A stretch of DNA of 31,078 bases from a virus (IMGVR_UViG_3300009497_000023:1-31078); one strand, 5' to 3'. Counted from the first letter of the stretch, positions 1-8,240 are shown. Notes: a model not told the origin generated them from the sequence alone. Numbers and translations: made by a program.

Positions 1-405
1 ACCTTCAAAGAAAGGAATATCAAAAGTATTTCCGCGAGAAAACACTGTTTTTAGGTTATTGATATTTACATTCTGCACAAAAAAGTTATAGGTTTCGCTA
101 ATATCTTTATCATTTTCTGATGGTGTGATTACCGCTTGTGTTGTTTCTTTGGGTTGGTTATTCCACCAATCAAGCGTAGATTTTGAAATCTTACGATCAT
201 AAACTTCCACTTGCTTTTTAACATCATACTTAATACTAACACTACTATCTAAAAGTTCTTCATAACTGTATGGATTATTTGTAAATCTTGCCCTAGAGAA
301 AGTAAGCAGACCTAAAGATAATACAACACCTCTGTTTACATCAACAGAAAGTGTTTCAAAATCATATATCACACAATCATTTAACCCTTCATAAGCAACA
401 CTCAT
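1..405 (-). CDS. dexA: DexA-type 3'-5' exonuclease, 5' part (gene continues past left edge)
   Basis: The minus-strand frame starting at ATG 405 stays open to base 1 (135 residues), so the 3' end is missing. The visible part resembles T4 exonuclease A: a DxE motif in YDFET (D15, E17) for ExoI, then STLDWWNNQ (76-84), then SRGNTFDIPFF (123-133) with D129 as the ExoII aspartate. T4 DexA has closely similar DFET, STIEWWKNQ and CRGMSFDFP blocks, quoted from memory. Family knowledge: DEDD exonucleases use two metals to remove 3' nucleotides. The start codon overlaps the gp44 stop as ATGA, so the two are translationally coupled. The ExoIII catalytic block lies outside the window. A different DnaQ-like exonuclease is possible but less likely. 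Confidence 0.8.
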   Translation of the reverse strand, partial: MSVAYEGLNDCVIYDFETLSVDVNRGVVLSLGLLTFSRARFTNNPYSYEELLDSSVSIKYDVKKQVEVYDRKISKSTLDWWNNQPKETTQAVITPSENDKDISETYNFFVQNVNINNLKTVFSRGNTFDIPFFEG

Positions 406-1367
406 TCTATGAACTCCACATTTGCCATTATTTCAGTTAGACATGCAACCGTATTGATTTCTAAATCAGCAACAAAAGCATTCTTATATTGATATTCCGC
501 AAGAATTAGAACAACTTGAGGGATAGCATGAGGTTTGATATGATTTGACATTTTATCATAAATTCCTCTAAAGATTGCAGAACTATCAGTATCAATGTTG
601 TTCACCACCCAAGACCGCATTTTCTTAAAATCTTTATCTTTGATGAATTTTAAGAGAGCATCAATTTCATTGATACCAGTACTATTAGAACCGCTATTAC
701 TAAGAACACCACCCACAGATCGTCTTTGTACTTCATTTAAAACCCTTCTCCAATCAGGAGCATGTTTCATGATAATCTTAACAAGGTCTTGATCTTCAAA
801 TTTTACATTCTCTTGTTCAAGAATATTTCTAGCATGTTTAAAAAAATCACCACAAAGACTTGCCATTTCTTTTTTGGATGTATTAAATTCATAAACACCA
901 CATCTTGAATGAAGTGGTTCAATAATACGATTTTTAAAATTGCATGTCATTATGAAACGACAATTATTACTAAATTCCTCTATAAATCCACGTAATGCAG
1001 GTTGAGTTGATTGTGGATTGAGATAGTCTGCCTCATCCAAAATTACAACTTTATAACCACCTTGTAAAGATACAGTAGAAGCAAATTGTTTAATCTTTCC
1101 ACGTAAAGTGTCAATATTGCCATCCTCAGAACCATTAATAATTATATAATCAAGTCCTAAAGTATGACATAACGCTTTGGCTATTGTTGTTTTACCAAGA
1201 CCAGCAGTTCCAGTAAACAACATGTTTGGAATTTCACTGGTCTTAATAATTTGTTTAAATGTTTCTTTTAGATCAGATGGTAGAATAGTCCTCTCAATAG
1301 TTTGTGGGCGGTATTTCTCCACCCACAAAAATTCATTATCCAACTTTCGTTGTAATTCAACATCCAT
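402..1367 (-). CDS. 44: Sliding clamp loader large subunit gp44
   Basis: This is the AAA+ ATPase that loads the gp45 clamp onto primer-template DNA. At 321 residues it is close to T4 gp44 (319). Visible motifs are the N-terminal WVEKYRP box (15-21), Walker A GTAGLGKT (53-60), Walker B LDEAD (110-114) and sensor/arginine-finger SRC (154-156), all in the order expected of a clamp-loader ATPase. The start ATG is at 1367. The nearest AGGA lies about 12 bases upstream, inside a small TCCT-ATA-AGGA dyad, so initiation looks weak. The next gene is dexA rather than the small loader subunit gp62, which is not in the window. The identification is secure from motifs and from its place next to gp45. Confidence 0.95.
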   Translation of the reverse strand: MDVELQRKLDNEFLWVEKYRPQTIERTILPSDLKETFKQIIKTSEIPNMLFTGTAGLGKTTIAKALCHTLGLDYIIINGSEDGNIDTLRGKIKQFASTVSLQGGYKVVILDEADYLNPQSTQPALRGFIEEFSNNCRFIMTCNFKNRIIEPLHSRCGVYEFNTSKKEMASLCGDFFKHARNILEQENVKFEDQDLVKIIMKHAPDWRRVLNEVQRRSVGGVLSNSGSNSTGINEIDALLKFIKDKDFKKMRSWVVNNIDTDSSAIFRGIYDKMSNHIKPHAIPQVVLILAEYQYKNAFVADLEINTVACLTEIMANVEFIE

Positions 1368-1399
1368 AATATAATTGTATCCTTATAGGAATTTACTAA

Positions 1400-1618
1400 C
1401 TACTCTTCTGCTTGCTCTTGCTTATAGTTTTCAACAATCTGCACACCTTGAGTACACTGATCCCTCAACTGTCCAATTGTTGATAGTTCTTCACCACGAA
1501 AACCACCACGCTGCGTTACTGTATCAATTACTGCAATCGCACTGCGAGAAATTTGATTCATAAGGTCATATGCTTTTTTATGTGGGTCTTCAACTTTTTT
1601 ATTTTTATCGTCAGCCAT
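1400..1618 (-). CDS. Small hypothetical protein inside the clamp/clamp-loader cassette
   Basis: A 72-residue, highly charged, cysteine-free protein that I do not recognise. It has a lysine-rich N-terminus (ADDKNKK), a predicted helical body (KKAYDLMNQISRSAIAVIDTV), a GGFRGEEL turn and an acidic/glutamine-rich tail. There is no signal peptide or membrane segment. It lies 6 bases after gp45 and 32 bases before gp44, in the same transcription unit and direction, so it is very likely expressed with the clamp machinery. Start ATG 1618 is preceded by GAGAG. It is too short to be gp62, and no clamp-binding motif is obvious. Whether it contacts gp45 or gp44 is only suggested by context. Confidence 0.75.
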   Translation of the reverse strand: MADDKNKKVEDPHKKAYDLMNQISRSAIAVIDTVTQRGGFRGEELSTIGQLRDQCTQGVQIVENYKQEQAEE

Positions 1619-1624
1619 TTTTAA

Positions 1625-2311
1625 TTACTCTCCATAAGTAGATGTTTTTTCAAGTGCAATCCAGTATTGCAATTTAGTTTCAGTATTAGTCAATTTTGAA
1701 ATCAATTTTGATGAAATCTCCACATCATAATTACCAGTTAAAATTTTCAAGTTGTTAATGTTATACACAAACTTATAACTACTTGAATTTTCTTCAACAG
1801 GAATATCAATAGAAAAAGTATTCGCTGTAGAATTATCAGTTGTCGTTACCGTCAATTTCGCAAGACCGTCATTTCCACTAGATTCAATGATCAATTCTGA
1901 GTGACCTAGTGCAGATGCCGCTCGTTTTAGTTTATTTAATGTATCCATATCTAGGCGAAATTTAATGTCACCTTCTGGCATCTTTACATCTTTTGAAGAT
2001 GTTGTCAGCATGTCTGGATCAGAGAAAAAATACTTGATATTTGATCTACCAGTAGAATCTCCAATAGTAACATAATCTCCAGAGAAATCTAACACTGGCG
2101 TATCAACCAAACCAAGCACTCCAAGGAATTCACTTAGATCATAAATTCCAAACCTTTGAGGAAAGGTCTGTTCAACTTCTGCTTTTGCCAGAATATTTTT
2201 TGCTTCTGAAATAGTTCTGATACTGCTACCATTTTCAATAACAATATTTGAATTAATAGATGCGAAGTTCTTCAATACTTGAATTGTGGCCTCGCTAATC
2301 ACTTCTCTCAT
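1625..2311 (-). CDS. 45: Sliding clamp gp45
   Basis: This is the DNA polymerase processivity clamp, a trimeric ring in T4-like phages, and also the mobile activator of late transcription through contact with gp55. Its length of 228 residues equals that of T4 gp45. The sequence has the alternating beta-strand and helix character of a clamp and no catalytic motif. The family call rests on length, overall sequence look and position between gp46 and gp44. Start ATG 2311 has GGAG eight bases upstream. A sigma-70-type promoter lies in the 62-base gap before it, so this gene and the downstream 72-residue ORF, gp44 and dexA can be transcribed independently of gp46. Confidence 0.92.
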   Translation of the reverse strand: MREVISEATIQVLKNFASINSNIVIENGSSIRTISEAKNILAKAEVEQTFPQRFGIYDLSEFLGVLGLVDTPVLDFSGDYVTIGDSTGRSNIKYFFSDPDMLTTSSKDVKMPEGDIKFRLDMDTLNKLKRAASALGHSELIIESSGNDGLAKLTVTTTDNSTANTFSIDIPVEENSSSYKFVYNINNLKILTGNYDVEISSKLISKLTNTETKLQYWIALEKTSTYGE

Positions 2312-2340
2312 AATTTAATCTCCATTGTTTCATTTCTGCA

Positions 2341-2369
2341 ATTATAACACATAATACTTGAATCGTCAA
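2341..2369 (-). promoter_or_regulatory. Sigma-70-type promoter upstream of gp45
   Basis: On the minus strand: TTGACG (2369-2364), a 17-base spacer, then TATAAT (2346-2341). This is one mismatch from the bacterial consensus, in the gap between gp46 and gp45 and about 30 bases from the gp45 start codon. It implies early transcription of the clamp cassette by unmodified host RNA polymerase. Confidence 0.75.
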
Positions 2370-2373
2370 GCAC

Positions 2374-4089
2374 TTATTTTATTTTACTAAAATTTTTCTT
2401 CTTAAAGAATTCTATTTTATTTTCAAATTTTCCATCAAGAATTTCTCCCTTATGTGAAATTACAAAAACATTAGTATCATCATCAAGAGTATACAGTATT
2501 TTCATAAGATTGTCAACACCATCATGATCCAAAGAAGAATCAAAAGTTTCATCTAAAATTAGAAGATTGGTTGCTACAGAATTTTTCATCTTGGCAATCA
2601 TTCTCCAAGTAAACAAAAGTGCTAGATCAATACGTTGTTTTTCACCTTCACTGAAAGAGTCGTATGAAAAAGCATCTCTATGCCTTGAACGAATAGTTTC
2701 TTGAAAGGATTCATCCAAATCAAAATGAACAAAAAAATCTAATGTCTGTAAATATTTGTTTACTAAATTATTGATTACAGGCAAGTATTGTTTAATTACT
2801 TTAGTCTTTATTCCAGTATCTTTAAGCATTTCTGCCATGGCTGCATTATAAGTATATGATTCATTTATTTCATACCTTTCATTATTTGAACCATTTTTAA
2901 CGTCCTCTAATTTTTTTAATTCAGAGGTAGCATTTGACAAATCTCCAGTTTTTTCAGAAAGTTTATTTAACTCATCTTGGTAAGATTGTACTTGTTTTTG
3001 TAGGCGAGTAATTGTATTATTATTGGAAGATATAATTGACAAATTCTGACTGACTTTATTTGCCAACTCAGTGTACCGCCCAATAGTATCTTCTACAATA
3101 GATGATTCTTTAATTCCATGATCCATTGCTTCTTTAAGTTCTTTTGCTTTCTTTTGTGCATCATCAAGATTTTGTGATCTAAGTGTTGGATCAATAATCT
3201 GAGTACAAGTTGGGCAAGTTTCATTTTTCTCGTAGAATTTTGCCTCTTTGACCAATGCTTTTATTTTTGTTTTGAATTGGGCTTGATATTGTAGTAGTGC
3301 TTGTTTTTTATCATTAGCACGATTTAATTCCTCTTGCATTGTTTTTTGATTTTCATCAATAAACTTCTGACACAATATATTATTGTCTTCCAAAGTATCA
3401 CACTCAGATATTAAATCAGATATATCAGAATTTCTTTTATCTATAAATTCCTCATTTAATGTGGTCAAATCGTTGATATATTTCTTCTGAGTTTTTATTT
3501 GATTTTCAGTTAAATCAATAGTGTATTTTATATCTTTTAATTTTTCACGTAACAATGCAGTTTTCTCTTTAAGAATAATATTCATTTTAGAGAAAACATT
3601 TATATCTAATAAATCCTCAATAACATCTCTACGATGTTGTGCTGGAAGTTGCATAAATGGAATAAAAGAACTGCTGCCTAATACTACAATTTGATGAAAA
3701 GATTTGTGATTTAGTTTCAAAATATTTTGTTCTAATATTTTTTGATACTCTTTAGCATGGGATGATTGATCAATCATACTACCATTTGTCCAAATCTCAA
3801 AAAGGGTTGGCTTTATCCCACGAACAATTTTAAAGTCTTTACTTCCTATTGAGAAGGCAACTTCAACCACACAATCTTTATTATTAATTGTATTAACTAA
3901 TTGAGGTTTGTTTATGCCACGATGAGGTTTGCCAAATAGCCCAAATGATATGGCATCCAACATAGTTGATTTACCTGACCCATTTAATCCTACAATGAGA
4001 GTAGATTTAGAATTATTTAATTTTATTTCAGTCCAATTATTCCCAGTTGATAGGAAATTTTTATACTTCAATGATTTAAATATTATCAT
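2374..4089 (-). CDS. 46: Recombination endonuclease subunit gp46 (Rad50-like SMC ATPase)
   Basis: This is the ATPase subunit of the gp46/gp47 (Rad50/Mre11-type) complex, which resects ends for recombination-dependent replication and degrades host DNA. At 571 residues it is close to T4 gp46 (560). Motifs in order: Walker A GLNGSGKST (34-42), a long coiled coil broken by a CPTC zinc hook (292-295), ABC signature SFSEGEKQR (478-486) and Walker B LILDETFD with D513/E514. The start ATG overlaps the gp47 stop as ATGA, which fits fixed stoichiometry. All key residues are present and no truncation is visible. Confidence 0.96.
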   Translation of the reverse strand: MIIFKSLKYKNFLSTGNNWTEIKLNNSKSTLIVGLNGSGKSTMLDAISFGLFGKPHRGINKPQLVNTINNKDCVVEVAFSIGSKDFKIVRGIKPTLFEIWTNGSMIDQSSHAKEYQKILEQNILKLNHKSFHQIVVLGSSSFIPFMQLPAQHRRDVIEDLLDINVFSKMNIILKEKTALLREKLKDIKYTIDLTENQIKTQKKYINDLTTLNEEFIDKRNSDISDLISECDTLEDNNILCQKFIDENQKTMQEELNRANDKKQALLQYQAQFKTKIKALVKEAKFYEKNETCPTCTQIIDPTLRSQNLDDAQKKAKELKEAMDHGIKESSIVEDTIGRYTELANKVSQNLSIISSNNNTITRLQKQVQSYQDELNKLSEKTGDLSNATSELKKLEDVKNGSNNERYEINESYTYNAAMAEMLKDTGIKTKVIKQYLPVINNLVNKYLQTLDFFVHFDLDESFQETIRSRHRDAFSYDSFSEGEKQRIDLALLFTWRMIAKMKNSVATNLLILDETFDSSLDHDGVDNLMKILYTLDDDTNVFVISHKGEILDGKFENKIEFFKKKNFSKIK

Positions 4090-5147
4090 GCGATTTCAAG
4101 TGCCTGTGCTTCAGTCAATAAATTTCTCATTTCAATTTTAATTCTAGACTTATCTAATTCAGTATCAACATTATCAATGTAACTGTCAAGAAGAGTAGTG
4201 GTATCTTCTACAGATACTCCTTCATCACCCACTCTTTCACCTATAAATTCGTCAAAATTCTCAGCAATTTTTAATTCATGTATTTTTCTATTCGTTATTC
4301 TATCACAAAATTGATCAAATGTAAAGGGATTAGATTTATTAATTACGACTAATTTAACAAACTTATTGTCTAAATAGTCTACATCATAATTACTATAGTC
4401 TGTCTTTGTATCGTCATACAATATCTTTTCAAATAATGTGAAAGGATTAACTATTGCTTCTAATTCGCGAGTTTCAGTATCTAGTACATGAAAGTGTTTA
4501 GGGTCATGAGCGTCTGACCAGAAAAATTCCATTTGAGTACCTAGATAAAAAATATTATCTTTTTGGGATTTGGTATGATAGTGACCAGATAAAACCATTT
4601 CAAATCTTGAAAATTCTTCTTTATCCATACCATGCGTATTCTTAATTCCACGCATCATATCAAAACCAGATAATTCTAAGTGACCACCAAGAAATGATGC
4701 CTTACAATTTTTCACAAAATTCATAGATTCTTCATAGTTCTCAGAAGTAATCCATGGCAATAAACCAATATCTAAACCGCCATAATTCATCACTGTTGGT
4801 TTCATAACAATATGAACTTCATTCATATAATGACCCAATAGTTCTTTGAGCGAATTTAACTCGTTAGTATTTTTGAAATATGTGTCGTGATTACCCGGAA
4901 TAATATCCATAGTCATGCCACGCTCTCGCATAGGGTTTAGAAAACTCTTGCGATTGTGTGTCAATGCTCTAAAGTTAATAAACTTGCGATGATCGTAATA
5001 ATCTCCCAGATGCAAAATTTGCTTGATATTATGATTGTCACAATATGGAAATAATATTTCTTTATAAAATTTTGCCGCATTATCTAAAAAAATATCAGAG
5101 GCATTTCTTATACCTGTATGCGTATCGTTTAATATTAATAATTTCAT
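4086..5147 (-). CDS. 47: Recombination endonuclease subunit gp47 (Mre11-like phosphoesterase)
   Basis: Nuclease subunit of the gp46/gp47 complex. At 353 residues it is close to T4 gp47 (339). The metallophosphoesterase metal ligands are all visible: NDTHTG (D8, H10), GDYYD (D49), GNHD (N86, H87), GGHLE (H156) and GHYH (H189, H191). The C-terminal ~120 residues are acidic and probably form the gp46-contacting region. It overlaps gp55 upstream and gp46 downstream with ATGA junctions, giving a tight 55-47-46 operon behind one sigma-70-type promoter. Confidence 0.96.
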   Translation of the reverse strand: MKLLILNDTHTGIRNASDIFLDNAAKFYKEILFPYCDNHNIKQILHLGDYYDHRKFINFRALTHNRKSFLNPMRERGMTMDIIPGNHDTYFKNTNELNSLKELLGHYMNEVHIVMKPTVMNYGGLDIGLLPWITSENYEESMNFVKNCKASFLGGHLELSGFDMMRGIKNTHGMDKEEFSRFEMVLSGHYHTKSQKDNIFYLGTQMEFFWSDAHDPKHFHVLDTETRELEAIVNPFTLFEKILYDDTKTDYSNYDVDYLDNKFVKLVVINKSNPFTFDQFCDRITNRKIHELKIAENFDEFIGERVGDEGVSVEDTTTLLDSYIDNVDTELDKSRIKIEMRNLLTEAQALEIA

Positions 5148-5740
5148 TCTAAAAAGTCTTTCAAATCGGAATCAACATTAACTGTTCTTTTTTTCCTTTG
5201 TTGTTTCTCAGCCTTACCAAATTCTTTTATTTCTGTGTCGTATTCTTTTACTTTGTCAATTCGGTCTTTGAGAACATCAATGAAATGTGTCGCGACACCA
5301 GTTGAAGCATCGCCATTTTCAGTAACAAGGAACGCTTCTATACCAGATTGAGACATATATTTTTCTTTAATATCTTGTTGTTTCTTCTCTTTGGCAATTC
5401 TTCTTAGGAATGCATACCAAATGATTTGAGTGAAATAAGCAAAGGCGTTTGGTTTACCACTTCTAGTAGCAGCATTAATATTATAATTTTCTACTGCCTT
5501 TAAACAATTCTCTACTGCGTCCATAACCATTTCTTCACGATAGGTATACCTAATAAAATTAGATTTATGAGAAAGATTTTCAGCAATTCTTAAAAAACAT
5601 AATGCCAAATAATTTGGAACTACAGGCAATTCTTCATTATTATCTCTTGCTTCATTTATAGTTTTAACATATTCTACAATTTTTTCTGAAAATTCGGCAT
5701 TATTTACATAATGGGTATTTTTTGTTTTGGCCTTTGGCAT
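5144..5740 (-). CDS. 55: Late-transcription sigma factor gp55
   Basis: This small phage sigma factor directs host RNA polymerase to TATAAATA late promoters and is activated by the gp45 clamp. The protein is 198 residues (T4 gp55 is 185). Residues ~43-119 look like sigma region 2 (YREEMVMDAVENCLKAVENY, then NAFAYFTQIIWYAFLRRI), and the protein ends in an acidic-hydrophobic tail, DSDLKDFLE (190-198), of the kind that binds the sliding clamp in the T4 system. The AAGGAG ribosome site is strong. A sigma-70-type promoter lies directly upstream. Six perfect gp55-type promoters occur elsewhere in the window, which supports the assignment. Confidence 0.93.
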   Translation of the reverse strand: MPKAKTKNTHYVNNAEFSEKIVEYVKTINEARDNNEELPVVPNYLALCFLRIAENLSHKSNFIRYTYREEMVMDAVENCLKAVENYNINAATRSGKPNAFAYFTQIIWYAFLRRIAKEKKQQDIKEKYMSQSGIEAFLVTENGDASTGVATHFIDVLKDRIDKVKEYDTEIKEFGKAEKQQRKKRTVNVDSDLKDFLE

Positions 5741-5765
5741 TCAATTCACTCCTTGTATTCCTACT

Positions 5766-5794
5766 ATTATACCACAAATAGACGGTAATGTAAA
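5766..5794 (-). promoter_or_regulatory. Sigma-70-type promoter for the gp55-47-46 operon
   Basis: On the minus strand: TTTACA (5794-5789), a 17-base spacer, then TATAAT (5771-5766). This is one mismatch from consensus, about 26 bases before the gp55 ATG. An A/T tract immediately upstream (5796-5817) could act as an UP element. It stands back-to-back with the plus-strand promoter at 5823-5851. Confidence 0.8.
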
Positions 5795-5822
5795 GCATAA
5801 TTATTTTATTTTATTTTAGGGG

Positions 5823-5851
5823 TTGACAGAATCATAAGTTAAGTGTATAAT
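5823..5851 (+). promoter_or_regulatory. Perfect-consensus sigma-70 promoter pointing antisense into the Sm-like gene
   Basis: Plus strand: TTGACA (5823-5828), exactly 17 bases, then TATAAT (5846-5851), with no mismatch. The expected start is near 5858. Just after the -10 comes AAGGA-GAA-TCCTT (5852-5864, nearly symmetrical, flanked by TATA) and then a G6 run. No plus-strand gene of useful length follows; the first ATG gives only four codons. Transcription would be antisense to the 140-residue gene and then uvsW. No terminator was recognised downstream. Confidence 0.6.
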
Positions 5852-5876
5852 AAGGAGAATCCTTTATAGGGGGGAA

Positions 5877-6299
5877 TCAATGTTTATAACCTGATGGAAA
5901 TTTTATAATATTTTCATCGCTGTCAAGCATTTCGTGAAATTTAACTTCTAAATCTTCTTTTTTATTATATAACCTTTCCATCCAAGTTTCAACATCTAAA
6001 TCCTCATCCACTTTATTAGTAATGGCTTTGTCAAATTGACTTATTAAATCCTCGCTAGGTACTGCTATGGCTAATATATGCATATCATTTAATGAAATAA
6101 GTTCTTGTGTTTTTTCTTGGAATGAAATCCAAGGCCGAAGCATACCATAACTTCTATTCGCATCAATTTCAATTTTACAAATCTGAAGTGCGTGACGAAC
6201 TATAAGTTCATCATCAGTGATATCTACTATTTCACAAAGTATTTCATCTCCTGATGACATTTTTATTTGTTTTACTCTTTCAATATCTTTAGCACTCAT
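5877..6299 (-). CDS. Sm-like (LSm) fold protein, putative
   Basis: A 140-residue protein between uvsW and gp55. Residues ~12-40 (IKMSSGDEILCEIVDITDDE, then LIVRHALQI) have the pattern of an Sm1 motif: hydrophobic strand, G-D/E turn, strand, acidic turn, strand. A further strand block follows at ~85-92 (DMHILAIAV), and the acidic helical C-terminus ends in IIKFPSGYKH. From memory, an Sm-like protein of putative cyanophage origin has been structurally described; whether this is the same family needs a profile search. Sm/Hfq folds usually form rings that bind RNA. The gene overlaps the uvsW stop as ATGA, so it is co-translated with uvsW. T4 has no such gene here that I recall. Confidence 0.7.
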   Translation of the reverse strand: MSAKDIERVKQIKMSSGDEILCEIVDITDDELIVRHALQICKIEIDANRSYGMLRPWISFQEKTQELISLNDMHILAIAVPSEDLISQFDKAITNKVDEDLDVETWMERLYNKKEDLEVKFHEMLDSDENIIKFPSGYKH

Positions 6300-7801
6300 A
6301 ATTTCACCTCGTATTTTTTAAAGTTGAACTGTTCTTTTTTGTATATTTTTAATCGTTCTTCTCCATGAAGTAAAGCATAATTCATTTTCTTTTTATGCCG
6401 TAAATCGTCTATCACATCATATAATTTAGTAATTCTTCCATCGTCACTTTTTCGCAATCCTCTACCAACACTTTGCAGCACTCTAATTTGAGATTTACTT
6501 GGTGAAGCAAATATTATATTGTGTAGGTTTCTAATATTTATACCAGTACTAAAGGTTCCTAGAGATGCAACAATGATTGCGTCCTTTTGACTTTCTACAA
6601 TTTTTCTAATGGCTTCTCTATCTGCCGCTTCTGTTGCTCCAGAAACAAAAAATACTTTTCTCTTATCTTCTTTTTTATCGCATATTAAATCATAAAGAAC
6701 CTTACCATGCTTTTCCACAAATTGAAATAGTACTAGCGTATTGCCATCCATACCTAATGATAAATTGCGAATAAATTTATTTCTTTTTTCATTTAAAACA
6801 ATCCAATTAATTTCTTGTGCATAGGTGTTTCCTACGTTTTGAAAACAATCATCCTCATCATATTTCAACTTTAACATATATATTTCAAGAGGCGCAAGTG
6901 TTGAATCATCTTGTAGTTTTTTAGTAGTAGTTACCTTTATTACCTTTCCAAATAATCCTTCTAAAACCAATTTGTGAGTTTCAGTACCATCTAAAGTTCC
7001 AGTAGTTCCAAATCTATATGCAGTGTTTCTACTTTTATTCATAATAGATGTTAAGGATTTTGATTTAAACCCATGACATTCATCACCAAAAATTACACCG
7101 AAATTTGAAAACCATGGTGCAGGTAGTTTGTAAATAGATTGCCAAGTTGATATAATTATTCTTTCTTTTATTCCTTTTTTTGCTTGACCAGAGTAAATAA
7201 AATGGCAATCCTTTTCTATATTAACACTATTATCGTGTGAAGAATAATCACTAAAATCTGCAAACATCTGTTGAACAAGAGAAGTAGTTGGAACAATAAC
7301 CAAAACATTATCGTGATGATTTTCCATATACCATCTCATTAAAACATATATTATCAATGATTTACCTGATCCAGTTGGTGATAATAAAAGAGACCTTCTT
7401 TCTCTTATGGCAGAACACACAGCATCAAATTGATAACTTCGTATAGATATTGGTTCTCCACGACTCCTCAAATTTAAACTTTCAATAAAATCCATAATTT
7501 CTCTTGGATTTATTTTATTAAAAACTTCTGGTGGGCCGTACTCCCCATCTTCATATTCTAATTCATATCCTCTTTCTTTAGAGAATATTTTTAGTTGATG
7601 TAATAATCCTGATGGCAATTCATGAGATAGAGCATTAAATATCTTTATCTTACCATCCCACATCTTTGATTTATATTTTGGCATGTACTTATATCCTGGA
7701 ACAAAAAACGAAAAATATTCGTTTAGTTCTTGAATAATACCATTATCACAACCTAACAGAAGAGAACATTCATTCTTCTTCTGTACTACTATCTTATCCA
7801 C
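6296..7801 (-). CDS. uvsW: UvsW-type superfamily 2 helicase
   Basis: This helicase unwinds and branch-migrates recombination intermediates and, in T4, clears origin R-loops to switch replication to the recombination-dependent mode. At 501 residues it is shorter than T4 UvsW (587). The N-terminal domain (ELNEYFSFFVPGYKYMPKYK, then WDGKIKIF) aligns by eye with that of T4 UvsW. Motifs: I SPTGSGKS (141-148), II DECH (240-243), III-like TTGTLDG and VI QSVGRGLRK (443-451). The start is GTG at 7801, since the sequence aligns from there with the T4 N-terminus. It overlaps the uvsY stop by a few bases, and the ribosome site is weak. Confidence 0.95.
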   Translation of the reverse strand: MDKIVVQKKNECSLLLGCDNGIIQELNEYFSFFVPGYKYMPKYKSKMWDGKIKIFNALSHELPSGLLHQLKIFSKERGYELEYEDGEYGPPEVFNKINPREIMDFIESLNLRSRGEPISIRSYQFDAVCSAIRERRSLLLSPTGSGKSLIIYVLMRWYMENHHDNVLVIVPTTSLVQQMFADFSDYSSHDNSVNIEKDCHFIYSGQAKKGIKERIIISTWQSIYKLPAPWFSNFGVIFGDECHGFKSKSLTSIMNKSRNTAYRFGTTGTLDGTETHKLVLEGLFGKVIKVTTTKKLQDDSTLAPLEIYMLKLKYDEDDCFQNVGNTYAQEINWIVLNEKRNKFIRNLSLGMDGNTLVLFQFVEKHGKVLYDLICDKKEDKRKVFFVSGATEAADREAIRKIVESQKDAIIVASLGTFSTGINIRNLHNIIFASPSKSQIRVLQSVGRGLRKSDDGRITKLYDVIDDLRHKKKMNYALLHGEERLKIYKKEQFNFKKYEVKL

Positions 7802-8240
7802 CGCTTTGATATACCTTCCACTTTATTATATTGCTTATTGTTTGATGCCGCCAGCGTAATGTCTCTACAATTTCTTGGAGCGTTTCAATCAATGTCTTAT
7901 AATAGATTATTTTTTCTTCACTTTTCTGAATATCTGGATCAGAATCGTAATAATAGTTCATATCACCCTTCATAATTTTCATACCATCAAATGGGTCAAA
8001 CTCCCAATTCTTTTCAATAATTTGGTTTTCAGTCATCTTACCATTATAATATAGCCACTTATCTTTGAGAAGAATTTTTTGATTCATCTCAGCCCGTTTC
8101 TTTTGAAGTTTATATACTGAAAGTAATTGCAAATATTTTGCATGTAATTTCGCAATGTCCACACTAGATTTATCTAGATTATGCTCATCAATATTACAGT
8201 CGTTTGACCAATGTTCAAGTATTTCTTCAAGGTTAAGCAA
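7794..8240 (-). CDS. uvsY: Recombination mediator UvsY
   Basis: In T4, UvsY loads the UvsX recombinase onto gp32-coated single-stranded DNA. This protein has 148 residues (T4: 137), is charged and mostly helical, with the conserved block RAEMNQKILLKDKWLYYNGK in the middle as in T4 (KKVALKARLDYYSG). The identification uses this block, the length and the neighbouring uvsW. The start is TTG at 8240: an in-frame TGA lies immediately upstream, so no earlier start exists, and GGAG sits seven bases before the TTG. An out-of-frame ATG at 8244 opens a four-codon frame over the start site, which may reduce initiation. Confidence 0.88.
   Translation of the reverse strand: MLNLEEILEHWSNDCNIDEHNLDKSSVDIAKLHAKYLQLLSVYKLQKKRAEMNQKILLKDKWLYYNGKMTENQIIEKNWEFDPFDGMKIMKGDMNYYYDSDPDIQKSEEKIIYYKTLIETLQEIVETLRWRHQTISNIIKWKVYQSGG

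Noticed and set aside
2360-2376. TGCTT upstream of gp45 as a MotA box
   Set aside because: It is about 21 bases from the -10, while MotA boxes sit nearer (centred around -30); the TTGACG at correct -35 spacing explains the promoter better.
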